Shown here piece after piece: positions 27,710-37,889 of a DNA stretch of 64,000 nucleotides. The position numbers were made by a program, and so were the translations under genes. Source of the DNA: Salinibacter grassmerensis (GTDB lineage Bacteria > Bacteroidota > Rhodothermia > Rhodothermales > Salinibacteraceae); the NCBI RefSeq assembly GCF_947077765.1, contig NZ_CAMTTF010000010.1, positions 25,319-89,318 of the forward strand, given 5' to 3'. How positions within the stretch are numbered: position 1 is the stretch's first letter; each line of letters begins with the position of its first letter. The notes under the pieces are model-generated. The model searched no databases. It was not told the origin of the DNA and saw only the letters and a list, made by a program, of their open reading frames with translations.

Positions 27710-30700
27710 TTACATCGGGAGAGCGATAATTGCAGCCGCCAGCCGCCGCTCGACCGGCTCCTGCCGCTGGGTGTTCTCGGCCAGGCGCAAAAGCTCCCCG
27801 GTCTCGATTGGCTCGTGAAGGAGGTAATTGGTAAACCCCTCGTCTTTGAGGCGGGTCGCCTCAGCATTTCGCCGCCCCCGCTTCCACTCCACGTACCGAG
27901 GTTGGACGAGGCCAAGCCAGCGGTCGGCCAGGTCCTGAATGTCGCAAGGCGCATCCAGATCTTTAGATAGAGCCTTCGACAGGAACTGGCACGCCTGCCT
28001 CCGCTCCTCGGAGCTCGCTCTTGCCCCGTACTCTGCGGCCAGCTTCTGCAGCAGGCCAAGCGCGTGCCGGGCCTTATTGGAGAGGAGATCCCGCTCGCCT
28101 TTCCCGATGGCCCCGAGCATCTTCGCCAGCGGCCCTTCTGCCTCCTTGAAGAGAGCCGGGTCGCTTTGGCTTTCGGTTGGCTCGATCCTTCCGGCGAGAG
28201 CGCGCAGGCGCCGGGAGATCGGGCCAAGCCGCGTGAGGGTTGTCCATCCCTCCTCCCCGAACGGAAGCGTTCCTTCGGCCTTGCCGTGGCCAGGCGGCCC
28301 GAGCTCTCCTCTCGGGAGACCTCCCTCGGGATTTCCCTCAGGACCCCCCGTGGAGGAGGCCCCTTCCTCCACGAGGATCCAGCGCGGGGCCCGGCCCTGC
28401 TGGCCGCGGAGACAGAAAAACCCCCACCTTCCAGGAGGATCGCCGGAGAATTCTCCCGGCGTCTTCTCCTCCGGGTTCCTCTCCTCCGGGTTCCTCTCCT
28501 CTGGGTTCTTCTCCCCTGAGGCCCTCACAACCGAGACCCGGCTCCAGACCGTCGCGTCTGCCCGGGCCACCTGCTCATAGGTGTCCTCCGGGACGATCGG
28601 GGGGCTTTCCTGCTCGCCCGGACTCGCGATGCCAACCAGCTCCCGCACCGGCCGAAACGCGTCGTCCAGGCGGCGCTCCGGGCCCGTCTCCTGGTGGGCC
28701 TCGTACTGCTGGATAAGCGCCGTCGCGCTGGCCCGCCGCCGTCCCTCCTCGGAAAAGATCTCGCTTTCCCCGCCGATCGTGTCGGGAAGGTCGATGTTGT
28801 TGCCCAGAAGCCGCTCGTTTGCGTTGTAACGCTCGATCAGGAGGCCTCTCCGGGCGGACTGAAACGGGGGGCTGTCGGCGGGCCACCAGACGTCGATCTC
28901 CTCGTGGGGGCTGTCCATCCGGTCGATGCGGCCGACCCGCTGCTCAGCGATTCGGATCACGCTGGGGGTGTCCAGAAGAACCACCGAGGAGGCGCGCTGC
29001 AGGTTAAGCCCCTCGCTCATCGCGTCACTGCAAAGCGCAATGAGGCCCGCTTTGCCTTCCCCGCCCGGGCCAACGCTAGTTTGCTCGCTTCCGCCGAGCC
29101 CGAGCTTTTCCTTGACCGACCGGCGGCGGCTCGCCGACATGCTTCCATCAGCCACCACAACCTCGCGCCAAAAATTGCCCGCGGCCTCGCCCTCTCGTTC
29201 GCTTTTTCCCGAAGGACCATTTTCTGAGGAGCCACTTTCTGAAGAGCCGTTTTTTACGGTACCGTTCTTCCCGGAACCGTTCTCCCCTGGGCCGTTCTCC
29301 CCCGGGCCGCTCTGGAGGCAGTCTCGAAGCGCGTGCAGCGTCAGCGGCTTCGCGCCGAAGGCCAAAACGAGAGGCTCCTCCCGGGCGATCTCGCGGATTT
29401 TCTCCGCTCGCGCTTGGGTCCGGGCCTCAGAGAGCCGTTTTGCCTTCTGGCCGATCCCTCGAAGCGCCTTGCGCTCCGCCTCGACCGTCTCTTCGAGACC
29501 GCCAGTCAGCCAGTTGGGGAGTCTTTCCTTCCCTAAATTGCTTTTTTCCTTCGGGGGGTCTTCCAGAAGCTCCCCCGCGGCGGCCAGGTAGTCTCCGCTT
29601 TCGGCCTTGAGCCCTTCCCTCAGCCCGATCATCTCTGCTGCCTTTGCCGTCCCGTAGACCACCTCCAGAAGGGCAGCCTTCGAGGACTGAAGCGCCCTGC
29701 GAATCACATGCGTCGAGAGCCCCCCTGCTCCTTTCACCCGCCGCTCGACAAACGCCTCCTCTTTTTTCCTGTCGCCAAGCTTCCAGGGGGGCGCCTTAAA
29801 CTCTCGGAGCCACAAAAGCCCCCGCAAGTCCTCGGCCAGCCCACCGATCTCTTCGGCAAGGCGTTTGTCCGTGTCGGTTTCGCCGGTGCGGTAGGTCCGG
29901 CAGTTGTGCTCCGGAAACCGGTAGACGGTCCCGTCCTCTCCAGTGTAGCCCTCCGGGCGGCGCCCCACGATCTCGTTTAGGTCCTGCTTCGTGCGCCGGA
30001 TCGTGCACTGGCGCACGATCTGCCGCAACCGGCCTTCATCCTCGGTGGTGAGGCTCGCTTTCCCCTGAAGCTCCTTGTAGACCCGGAATTCCCGGTCTGA
30101 GAGATTGTCCAGCCCCAGAAGCTCGATCATCCGGAGGAGGTCCCCGCTTCCCTTGTTGATCGGCGTGGCGGTAAGGAGGGCCGAGTAATCCGACGCGCTG
30201 GTGGTGATTGCCTTGCTTCGCTTCGACGTCCGAGAGAGGTAGTTGTGCGCCTCATCGAGAAACAGGACGTTTGCCTGGCGGACCTCCTCTCGCTCGGTCT
30301 CGGCGTTTCGGCCCTGGGAGAGCATGCCGTGAGAGATGGCACTTACCTCCGCGGCCTCCGACCGGCGGATCTCCCGCTCCCACTCCTCGGTCACCTGCGG
30401 CGGGCAGACGACCGTCGCGTCGGTCCGGTGGACCTGGCCCTGAGCCCAAAGCCGGTTAAGGAGGCCGTACAGGAGATGCGTCCCGATCCGGGTTTTTCCC
30501 GAACCGGTGGCGTCGGCGACGAGCACGCTTCCGCGGGTGTCTAAAATCCAGAGGCCCTGCGCGATCGCCTGCTCCTGGTGGGGCCAGAGGTCCTCCTCCT
30601 GCAAAAGCCGAAAGGCCTCCGGGTACCGGTCGGTCCAGTCCCCTTCCAGGATTTCGGCGGCCCCGCGGGCCAGGGCCTCCTGCCAGGTCACCGGCCGGAG

Positions 30701-31498
30701 GAGGTCCCGCAGGAGACCCGCGATCTCTTCCGTGCGGTCGTCTGCATCCTCCAGATACCCCTCCGCGATTTGCCTTGCCTCCCGGTGCCGGCCCGACCCG
30801 GCTTCAAACCGGGCGTTTGCCTCCCGCTGGCTCTCCATCCCCTGGCCGGAGAAGTTGCTGGAGCCGAGCACGGAGGCCTCCTCCCCGACGTAGATCTTGG
30901 CGTGGAGGTTACCGGCGGCGTGAAAGCGAACCCGTCCCTCCTCCACCGCTCGGAGCAGGCGAAGCGCCCCGCCCCCGCTCAAGACCGATACGCCCCGCCG
31001 GAGCCAGTAGTCCCGGGCCTGCTGGGCAACAGGGCGGGTGCCCTCGTAAAGCCCGCCCGTTGCCGGGCTCGGCTCGCTTCCCAGCACGATGTCGATCTGT
31101 CGCCCTTCGGTCGGGTTTTCCCCAAAGAAGGAGAGCAGATGCTCCAGGGACGTAAACGCGGTTACCGCCAAAAACTCCTCCGAGCTCCGGTAGATCTTCC
31201 TGACTGTATCCCCGACAGACCGCTCCTCTCCACCGGGCGCATTCTCCCCACCAGGCGCGCTCTCTAGGTTTAGCGGAAAGCGCTCCTGAGGCGGCCACTG
31301 GTGCCTCTCCTCGCCGACATTGCCTTCATCGTCATTGCTTTCATCGTCATTGGCTTCATCGCCATTGCCTTCGTTGGCATCGCCCTCGCCGGGATGACCT
31401 TCGCTGGAACCTTCCTCGGGGCGAGAACTGCCTGCTGGTTGGTCAAAAAGGCTCGGCTCGTCTCGCTTACAGTTGGAGTCTCCGTCGGAGTCGGCCAT
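27710..31498 (-). CDS. Phospholipase-D-like nuclease/SNF2-type helicase fusion
   Basis: A 1262-residue protein. N-terminal 80 residues are acidic repeats (DEANDDESNDDEG-like). Residues about 100-260 are a PLD-family domain with HAKIYVGEEASVLGSSN (HxK motif). An SF2/SNF2 helicase follows: Walker A ATGSGKTRIG near 325, DEAHNY near 412, motif III TATPINKG, C-terminal motifs SEGLNLQRAS and EQRVGRIDR. The linker between the helicase lobes holds a low-complexity Gly/Asn/Ser stretch made of tandem GENGxG units, and a NPEER triplet repeats further down. PLD-plus-helicase proteins occur in phage defence and in DNA-end processing. It is the farthest upstream member of the minus-strand defence island but a separate transcription unit. 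ATG 31498 overlaps no other gene. Confidence 0.85.
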   Translation of the reverse strand: MADSDGDSNCKRDEPSLFDQPAGSSRPEEGSSEGHPGEGDANEGNGDEANDDESNDDEGNVGEERHQWPPQERFPLNLESAPGGENAPGGEERSVGDTVRKIYRSSEEFLAVTAFTSLEHLLSFFGENPTEGRQIDIVLGSEPSPATGGLYEGTRPVAQQARDYWLRRGVSVLSGGGALRLLRAVEEGRVRFHAAGNLHAKIYVGEEASVLGSSNFSGQGMESQREANARFEAGSGRHREARQIAEGYLEDADDRTEEIAGLLRDLLRPVTWQEALARGAAEILEGDWTDRYPEAFRLLQEEDLWPHQEQAIAQGLWILDTRGSVLVADATGSGKTRIGTHLLYGLLNRLWAQGQVHRTDATVVCPPQVTEEWEREIRRSEAAEVSAISHGMLSQGRNAETEREEVRQANVLFLDEAHNYLSRTSKRSKAITTSASDYSALLTATPINKGSGDLLRMIELLGLDNLSDREFRVYKELQGKASLTTEDEGRLRQIVRQCTIRRTKQDLNEIVGRRPEGYTGEDGTVYRFPEHNCRTYRTGETDTDKRLAEEIGGLAEDLRGLLWLREFKAPPWKLGDRKKEEAFVERRVKGAGGLSTHVIRRALQSSKAALLEVVYGTAKAAEMIGLREGLKAESGDYLAAAGELLEDPPKEKSNLGKERLPNWLTGGLEETVEAERKALRGIGQKAKRLSEARTQARAEKIREIAREEPLVLAFGAKPLTLHALRDCLQSGPGENGPGENGSGKNGTVKNGSSESGSSENGPSGKSEREGEAAGNFWREVVVADGSMSASRRRSVKEKLGLGGSEQTSVGPGGEGKAGLIALCSDAMSEGLNLQRASSVVLLDTPSVIRIAEQRVGRIDRMDSPHEEIDVWWPADSPPFQSARRGLLIERYNANERLLGNNIDLPDTIGGESEIFSEEGRRRASATALIQQYEAHQETGPERRLDDAFRPVRELVGIASPGEQESPPIVPEDTYEQVARADATVWSRVSVVRASGEKNPEERNPEERNPEEKTPGEFSGDPPGRWGFFCLRGQQGRAPRWILVEEGASSTGGPEGNPEGGLPRGELGPPGHGKAEGTLPFGEEGWTTLTRLGPISRRLRALAGRIEPTESQSDPALFKEAEGPLAKMLGAIGKGERDLLSNKARHALGLLQKLAAEYGARASSEERRQACQFLSKALSKDLDAPCDIQDLADRWLGLVQPRYVEWKRGRRNAEATRLKDEGFTNYLLHEPIETGELLRLAENTQRQEPVERRLAAAIIALPM

Positions 31499-31781
31499 GG
31501 CTCAGCACAAGCACAGGGAAATAGAGGAGTACTACCCAGAGGCAATCTTCAAGTGCAGGAGGCAGTGTCAAACAGGAGCCAGAAGGCATACTTTCAGCAT
31601 ACCTCCCTCTGAGACGACAGGCCGCCTCAAAATCTACGACTGCCTTGGCCTGCACGATGGGGAGATGAGATCCGCCGACTGGTTCGCCGTCCAAACCGAA
31701 GCAATATGGAGTTTCTGACTGATGATATCCTTTTGTAGTCCCTTGCCGAAAGGCAGGCTGGCCGAACGCCGTCTTCTCTGA

Positions 31782-33161
31782 TCAGAAGTCTGGACTGGAA
31801 GGGGTGTTCGGATTGTTGCGCTGCTCCTGGTCTGGATATGGGTAGAAGTTGCGGTTTCGCTCGAACATCCCCGGGGCTTCCCGATCGCTCACTTCTCCCC
31901 CCAGCCGCCGGCTATCGGCCAGGCTCGTGCCCTGCAGGTACAGCTCTGCGCGGCGCTGCCGGAGAATTTCTGTCTGCAGCGCTGCTTCCGTTGTCGGGCG
32001 GCCAGTCTCCTCGTACGAAGGGAGATCCGCCGCAATGCCGAAGGGAGAGGGAATGTCGTCGCCACTGCCGTCCGTGCGCACCGAGTCAATCTCCTCAACG
32101 ACCTGCGCAAGCGGAGCCCCACTGTTTAGCTTCGCCTCGGCTCGAATGAGAGGCATCTCCCCGGGCACAAACAGAGGCACCGGCGTGGACGCTGTCGCGT
32201 AGAAGCCAGCGGGCGCCTCAATGGGGAGTCCGTTGGGGGTGCTTGTCTCATCGACGGGATCGGCGAAAAACTCGATGCGGCCATCTCCTGGCTCGGTGAG
32301 GTTCGACCCAAGACTGTCGCGAAGCGCGAGGTCTTCGGACTGGACAAGCTCCTGCCAGAATGGATTCTGGCTCTGATCGTCGTAGCTGAACGTGGAGGTG
32401 ATCGCAGGATCTACCTGATTCACCGCGGTGATGGCAGCGGTATTGTTACCAATGACTCCGTTGAACCGAGCCCGGTAGGCGTGAATGACGTTCCGGAGCC
32501 CTTCAGCGGAGGTACCTCCCGACACGGAGATCGACAGGACGCTGTTGCTGAACTCGTCTGATGGGGCCGTATCGTCGAGGGCCGACAGGGCTTCGTTCAG
32601 CAGCGCCACGGCCTCTTGAAGAACCTGCTCGTTAGGCACAAACTCGGCTGTTCCATCTCGGCGGGTTGTCGTGGGGGCCTGCTCGAAGGACAGGCCAATG
32701 TTTCCAAGTGCCATGGCTTTAAACAGGCGTGCCGTGGCAACAATGCCACTTTCGGTCGACGCGCTCAGGTTCACCTGAGGAGCGTTCTCTAAGATGTCTT
32801 CGGCCGCGCCCACAACGCGGTAGTTTGCGCTCCAGATTGCCTCAACATTGGAATTGCTGGTGGAGAGGTCCCTCCCTCCCCTCTCCATCTCGATGAGATT
32901 ACTGAACGTGTTGTTGACCGCAATCTCCCGGCTGGTAATTCCGATCCCCCGGGGAATAGTCGCGTTCAGGGCATCGGTCGCGTACAGCTCCTGCATTCCC
33001 ACAGTAAGTGTGCGGATGCCCTGTGCCGTAGAGAGCGTCTGATCCTCCGTGGGGTTGTTCTCATTTGTTGGGTCGAGATCACAGCTCACCGCTACGGACA
33101 GCACACCGAGTGCAGCGATCCCTAAAACAAAGAGATTAGGAACGGATCGTGGTCGGTTCAT
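31782..33161 (-). CDS. SusD/RagB-family outer-membrane lipoprotein
   Basis: About 459 residues from ATG 33161; the signal ends in the lipobox (A)VSCD. Helical TPR-like repeats of the SusD fold follow (QGIRTLTVGMQELYATDAL, LLNEALSALDDTAP), with a C-terminal RRAELYLQGTSLADSRRLG segment typical of RagB/SusD partners. It is the ligand-capturing lid of a TonB-dependent pair. It lies 62 bp downstream of the SusC gene on the same strand. Substrate is unknown; no hydrolase genes adjoin. The start at 33206 would place extra residues before the signal. Confidence 0.88.
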   Translation of the reverse strand: MNRPRSVPNLFVLGIAALGVLSVAVSCDLDPTNENNPTEDQTLSTAQGIRTLTVGMQELYATDALNATIPRGIGITSREIAVNNTFSNLIEMERGGRDLSTSNSNVEAIWSANYRVVGAAEDILENAPQVNLSASTESGIVATARLFKAMALGNIGLSFEQAPTTTRRDGTAEFVPNEQVLQEAVALLNEALSALDDTAPSDEFSNSVLSISVSGGTSAEGLRNVIHAYRARFNGVIGNNTAAITAVNQVDPAITSTFSYDDQSQNPFWQELVQSEDLALRDSLGSNLTEPGDGRIEFFADPVDETSTPNGLPIEAPAGFYATASTPVPLFVPGEMPLIRAEAKLNSGAPLAQVVEEIDSVRTDGSGDDIPSPFGIAADLPSYEETGRPTTEAALQTEILRQRRAELYLQGTSLADSRRLGGEVSDREAPGMFERNRNFYPYPDQEQRNNPNTPSSPDF

Positions 33162-33223
33162 GGAGACGGAAATATCGTTGTCGGAAGGAGAAGGGCTGCA
33201 GGACACAATCGAGGAGTGGAAGA

Positions 33224-36200
33224 TCAGAAAGTGATCGTGGCACCAAGGGAGAAGGTGCGCGGGACGGGCGGCACGACAAAGTCAAATCCGCGGACGCCTG
33301 TCCGTTGCCCCCCGATATTCACCTCCGGGTCGTATCCGCTGTAGTCGTCGATCGAGAAAAGATTTCGGCCCGCCGCGTTGAAACGAACGCTTTCGACGGG
33401 AAGCCCCCCTGGCCGGATCGTGTAGTTGACGGCAATCTCGCGGAGCTTAACGTACGTGCCATCCTCGACCCAATTCTCGAAAATGTTGAACACACCAGAC
33501 CCGTATCCGCTCGGTAGGTCTCCTTCAAGCTCGCGCTCGTAATCCTCAAGCGTCCCGAAAGAAGGGAATGCCCCGATTCGGCGCGTGAAGTTGAACACGT
33601 CTTGCCCAAACTCCCCGTCGACCTGGAAGCGAATGCTCAAGTTGTCTCCTACCTTGACCTGATTGGCAAAAGCAAGGGTAAAGTCCGGCTGCGGATTTCC
33701 GATGATCTGGTCCTGCTCCGCCCGCGCTGGAATCCCGCTGCAGCCACTCTCGCTTATGTCGCAGTTCTGGGGCCTCCAGTACCCGTCGTCGTCTTCGCGC
33801 ATGGGATTTCCTTCCGTGTCAATCACTTCCCCGTTTTCGTTGCGCGCAAAGGCGCCGCCAAAGTAGGACCCGATGGGCTCTCCATTCTGCGCGGCCGACA
33901 CCCTAAAGCTACTGGGGATGACCACACGGCCGGTCTCTCCTGGGATGCCGGTAACCTCGTTTCGGTTTCGGGAATAAGTGACGGTCGACACCCACCGCAC
34001 GTCGCTTCGGTTCAGAGCAACACCGCGGGCACGAAGCTCAATCCCATTGTTCTCGACCGTCCCGATGTTTGCAAGTTCGGTGTTGAAGCCGGTGGTGGGC
34101 GCAAGTGACTTTGTGAGGAGAAGGTCCTCGGTTCTCTGATTGTAGTAGGTAAACTCAACCGAGAGGCGATCACTGATCAGACTGAAGTCAGCCCCGACCT
34201 CAATCTCACGCTGCCGCTCCGGCCGTACCCCTTGAGCACCGAGTTGCGAGGCTGGCTGCAGACCAGGATTACCATCGAAGGACTGCGCGTTGTACACAGT
34301 GAACCGGTCAAACGCCCCGATGGAGGTGAGACCACCTGACCATCCTACGGACCCGCGGAGCTTGAAGCTCGGCAAAACGCTTCCGATGGCACCGCGCCAG
34401 AAGTCCTGCTCAGAGATGACATACGAGGTGCTAATTTTCGGATACAGCTGCCACCGGTCGCCCTCACCGAATGAGGAGGAAGCGTCAAGCCGAAGCGCCC
34501 CGGTCACGAAGAGACGGTCGGCCAGCCCAAACGACTGCTGACCAAAAACCCCATACACCGTGAGAGGTGACCGGAATTCGCCAAACTCCCTGGATGACGT
34601 CCCACCACCGACCGTCTCCGCAATAGGAGGTAAGTCTTGGGACTGAGCATTGAAGGACTCCTCTGATTCGTATTGAAGCGTTCCTCCAACAAGAGACGTA
34701 GAGGTCAGACCGTCCCGGATGGAGGCTTCGTATCGGACGTTCAAATCGCTATTGAGCTGAAGGTTACTCAGCTCGGCTCGCCGCGAGAAGCCCGTCTCAA
34801 ATCCAGGGGTCGAGACTCCGCGAGGGATAAAGGCAGTGCCAGTCTGGTCGTAGGTATCTAGACCCAGCGTGTAGTCGATGCTAAGTCCATCGAGAGGCGT
34901 CAGGTCAAGCTGAATGTCCCCGATGAAGCGATCTGTGGTCTGCCCGAAGTCGAACCGGGACTGCACCTCTAGTGGATTTGAGAAGGCCGCGTCATCGGGA
35001 AACTCTCCCGCTTCATTGGGCCGCGGATCAAAGGTGTTTGGCCCAAAAATGAACCCTGTCAGTGCTCCGTACAGGGTGTTGAGCCCTCCGTTGGGAACGT
35101 CGTTGCTTTCGCTGAAAGCGTAACGGGCCCCAGCGGAAACGTTAACCCAGTCATTCACGGTGTGCTGCAGGCGAGCTGTTCCGTTGAAGCGCTGAAAACC
35201 GCTCTCATCGACAACGCCCTGTGACCCAAAATACCCCCCTGACGTGAAGAATTGCGTGTCTTCCGACGACCCGGAGACAGAAAGGTACTGTTCCGTTCCG
35301 TAAGCCCTGTCGAAGATGAAGTTCTGAAAGTCAAACCGGCGCTGCCCATCCGGAAGCGGGTCGCCGGAATTGTCCAGAAACTGGCCTTGCTCGTTCTGGG
35401 CCATGTTTACATCCAAGGTATTTCGGACCGCTTGCGTCTTCACCCGAGTGCTGTACGTCACTCTCGTCTCTCCCTCCCGCCCGCTCTTCGTGAAAATCTG
35501 TACCACGCCGTTGTTGGCTCGGGATCCGTAAAGGGCCGCTGCGGCCGCTCCCTTTACCACTTCCACCCGCTCGATGTCATTTGGATTGATATCAATCAGG
35601 CGATTCTGCGTGGTCCCGCCAACTTGAATCAGTTCTGGGGAGTCATTGCTGATAATCACTCCATCGACCACGATCAGTGGGCTGGCCGCTCCCAGCACCG
35701 TTCCCGTCCCTCGCAGGCGGATGTCGGTCCCGCCGGCAGGATCCCCGGAGCTCTGCTGGACGCGAACACCTGCCAGTTTTCCCTGAAGCGACTGAAGGGT
35801 CGAGCTTTTGGGCGTGTCCTGAAGCTCTGCCGCTTCGATCGAAGAGATCGCGTTCCCCAATTCTTTTCGCTCTGTGGGGCCAGCCTGACCCGTCACGATG
35901 ACTTCATCGACCCGTGCGGCAGAAATCCCCAGCTGAAATGGATCGAGGGTTACTGCCTCCTGATCCGCAAGCTGAACCACCCGGGTTATCGTCTCATAGC
36001 CCACAAAAGATACTCGAACCCGGTACTCTCCTGGTTGAAGCCGGGCCGTGAACGAAAACTCCCCATCCGTTCCGGTTGCCGTCCCGAAATTCGTTCCCTC
36101 AACCTGAACATTGGCTCCAGGCAGCACCTCACTAGTTGACTCGTCGATGACCTGCCCCTCGATGGTATAGTCAGTCTGCGCCGCGGCAGGCCTCGCGCCG

Positions 36201-36259
36201 ACGAGAACAAACAGCCCCACAAACAGGAAAGCAAAAACGGACCCGTATCGATCAGTCAT
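33224..36259 (-). CDS. SusC/RagA-family TonB-dependent outer-membrane transporter
   Basis: About 1011 residues from ATG 36259. Signal ends at AAAQ, then a carboxypeptidase-like CarboxypepD_reg domain (YTIEGQVIDESTSEVLPGANVQVEG), the TonB-box-bearing plug domain (VDEVIVTGQAGPTERKELGNAISSIEA), and a ~22-strand barrel ending in FSLGATITF. Works with the SusD lid to import a ligand too big for porins, powered by TonB-ExbBD. It is the first gene of the pair, with the SusD gene 62 bp downstream. The start at 36355 would put extra residues before the signal and is rejected. Confidence 0.92.
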   Translation of the reverse strand: MTDRYGSVFAFLFVGLFVLVGARPAAAQTDYTIEGQVIDESTSEVLPGANVQVEGTNFGTATGTDGEFSFTARLQPGEYRVRVSFVGYETITRVVQLADQEAVTLDPFQLGISAARVDEVIVTGQAGPTERKELGNAISSIEAAELQDTPKSSTLQSLQGKLAGVRVQQSSGDPAGGTDIRLRGTGTVLGAASPLIVVDGVIISNDSPELIQVGGTTQNRLIDINPNDIERVEVVKGAAAAALYGSRANNGVVQIFTKSGREGETRVTYSTRVKTQAVRNTLDVNMAQNEQGQFLDNSGDPLPDGQRRFDFQNFIFDRAYGTEQYLSVSGSSEDTQFFTSGGYFGSQGVVDESGFQRFNGTARLQHTVNDWVNVSAGARYAFSESNDVPNGGLNTLYGALTGFIFGPNTFDPRPNEAGEFPDDAAFSNPLEVQSRFDFGQTTDRFIGDIQLDLTPLDGLSIDYTLGLDTYDQTGTAFIPRGVSTPGFETGFSRRAELSNLQLNSDLNVRYEASIRDGLTSTSLVGGTLQYESEESFNAQSQDLPPIAETVGGGTSSREFGEFRSPLTVYGVFGQQSFGLADRLFVTGALRLDASSSFGEGDRWQLYPKISTSYVISEQDFWRGAIGSVLPSFKLRGSVGWSGGLTSIGAFDRFTVYNAQSFDGNPGLQPASQLGAQGVRPERQREIEVGADFSLISDRLSVEFTYYNQRTEDLLLTKSLAPTTGFNTELANIGTVENNGIELRARGVALNRSDVRWVSTVTYSRNRNEVTGIPGETGRVVIPSSFRVSAAQNGEPIGSYFGGAFARNENGEVIDTEGNPMREDDDGYWRPQNCDISESGCSGIPARAEQDQIIGNPQPDFTLAFANQVKVGDNLSIRFQVDGEFGQDVFNFTRRIGAFPSFGTLEDYERELEGDLPSGYGSGVFNIFENWVEDGTYVKLREIAVNYTIRPGGLPVESVRFNAAGRNLFSIDDYSGYDPEVNIGGQRTGVRGFDFVVPPVPRTFSLGATITF

Positions 36260-36656
36260 GGATGTTGGGAAAAGTGTATTACAGGCAAGACGGAATTGAC
36301 CAAACCCTAGGCAGCAAGGTCGTATGGTAAAGTGTTTTTTTGGAAGCGGTTTCAACTCTCCTCATTTCCTCAAGGGTTACTTGGGCCGTATGTCTTGAGC
36401 CGTATGTATTACGAGTGAGAGACGCCTTTGGCTCGCTCGACATGCGCAGAAAACAATAAGGAAATATCGCCTCCCGGTCAACACTTTGCTCACAGAGGTA
36501 ACCTTGCTTTTCATTCAGAGATGCTCTCAGCCTGTTTTCGTTTTCGACTGACCCTCAAGATCTCTCAAGACGTGCTTCTGCATTCCTCAAAACTAATTTC
36601 GCTTAGGAGTCCTGCGCTAATTCGAGACTGAGGAGCCGTTCACCGGTGAAGTCTGA

Positions 36657-36677
36657 AAACGCAACATAACGGGCCTT
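36657..36677. repeat. 21-bp direct repeat, copy 1
   Basis: A 21-bp sequence beginning AAACGCAACA and ending ACGGGCCTT occurs here and again, identical and in the same orientation, at 40917-40937. The flanks differ (GAAGTCTGA versus GAACGCCAG). An exact 21-mer twice in 64 kb is unlikely by chance. The pair brackets the Nramp-like and TauE-like genes. It may be the end of an insertion element or a recombination site; no matching terminal inverted copy was found. Confidence 0.55.
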
Positions 36678-37264
36678 CGATTGCCTTCCCCTGGCACGCA
36701 CTTTTTCGCCCCCAAGTTGAACCGTTTCGTCGGCTGAAAACGGCTCCAGTAGGCTCTGACTACAATTAGCTCCGCGCGGTCGGTCCGACAGGTGCAACCG
36801 GGCCGATAAGCAACTGGGCCGACAGGCAGCTGGCCTGATACGAAACCGGCCTAACGTGCAGCCAGCTCTGCTGGGAGACGCCACCGGTTCCGGGAGGCGC
36901 CACCAGTTCCGAGAGACGCCACCAGATCTGCTGGGCGCGTGCTGCTGGACGTGAGGGCCACGGCGGGCCCTGCATGTGGGGCCGTGGGCCTGTCTCGACG
37001 CGACCCCCACTCGCTTGGCCAGTACAACTCGGCCAGTACAACTCGGCCAAAACCATGCGGGGGGCCAATCTCCCCACTTTTGAACTCAAAGCGGGTTTGC
37101 CGACGCCAGATAAAGCTCCCTCAGGATGCGCTGGGGCCTCCGGGCCAGGCGGCACAGCCGCCCGCGCGCTCTCCCCAGGCCCTGAACCGATGAATCCTGC
37201 TCGCGTTGCTCTCGTGTAGTTTTACGGCCTTGCTCCAAGCCAGCAGTTTTAGAGCTTTGGGGCA

Positions 37265-37317
37265 GAGGGCCCTCCGGCCGTAGCTGTCGCTTTTCTACCC
37301 ACTGCCGGAGGGCCCTC
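37265..37317. repeat. Perfect 14-bp inverted repeat (hairpin)
   Basis: Arms GAGGGCCCTCCGGC (37265-37278) and GCCGGAGGGCCCTC (37304-37317), perfect, with a 25-nt spacer. No U tract follows on either side within 10 nt (GGTGAG on the plus strand), so it is not a clean terminator. It lies about 570 bp upstream of the Nramp-like gene. It could be a cruciform, a bidirectional terminator of a decayed gene or a protein site. Confidence 0.65.
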
Positions 37318-37889
37318 GGTGAGAGTTCCTCAGCGGGTTCGATGCAGCTTTCCACGCTAGCTGCACGGCGCTGGCCGTATGGCGCCGACTACGTGACGCT
37401 GACCGTGTGACGCCAACTACGTGACGCCGGCCGTGTGACGCCGGCCGTGTGGCGCTGGCCTGCGTGTAGGTGCACTGGCGCCACGTGCAGGTGCACCAGC
37501 GCCAGGAGCGTGGGCAGGGCCACGCGCCGCAAGGAGAGGACCCCGCGGCCTTGCTCCTCTACAGCGGCCTTCTTGCAGCGGCCCTCCGCCGCCGCTGATA
37601 CTGCCGCAGACATCGCTACTGCCGCAGACGTCGCCCGGTAGATGGCGATCGACATGGGGCCGGGCCGCCGACACGGGGCCAGGCTAGGTGGGCGCGCAAG
37701 TAGCTTTTGCTGCGCGCCGCTCGGGCACATTCCTTCCCCGGGCCCTCCCTTTCAGGACTGTCCCTTCTCAGGCCGTCTCTTCTGAGACCAGCCTGGCCTG
37801 CGCCCCGCGACCCGCAATCATCGAATCGGGCTTTGCTTTCATCGAGCTTGGCTTTCATAAAACTTGGCTTTCAGAGATCTCCCGCATCC

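Larger units (their letters stand above)
36260..37889. other. Long noncoding stretch between SusC and the Nramp-like gene
   Basis: I see no supported gene. The frames open here are shadows or low-complexity. Items present: a 21-bp sequence at 36657-36677 repeated exactly at 40917-40937; a tandem GGCCAGTACAACTC pair at about 37018-37046; a long hairpin at 37265-37317; repeated GTGTGACGCCGGCC units at 37405-37450. GC-rich and degenerate, it resembles decayed mobile DNA. The promoter for the Nramp-like gene probably lies in its last 300 bp. Confidence 0.55.

Noticed and set aside
31497..31718. Short plus-strand frame starting inside the helicase gene start
   Set aside because: Begins at the same ATG/CAT as the minus-strand helicase start; composition is ambiguous and there is no family feature. 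Could not be supported or excluded.
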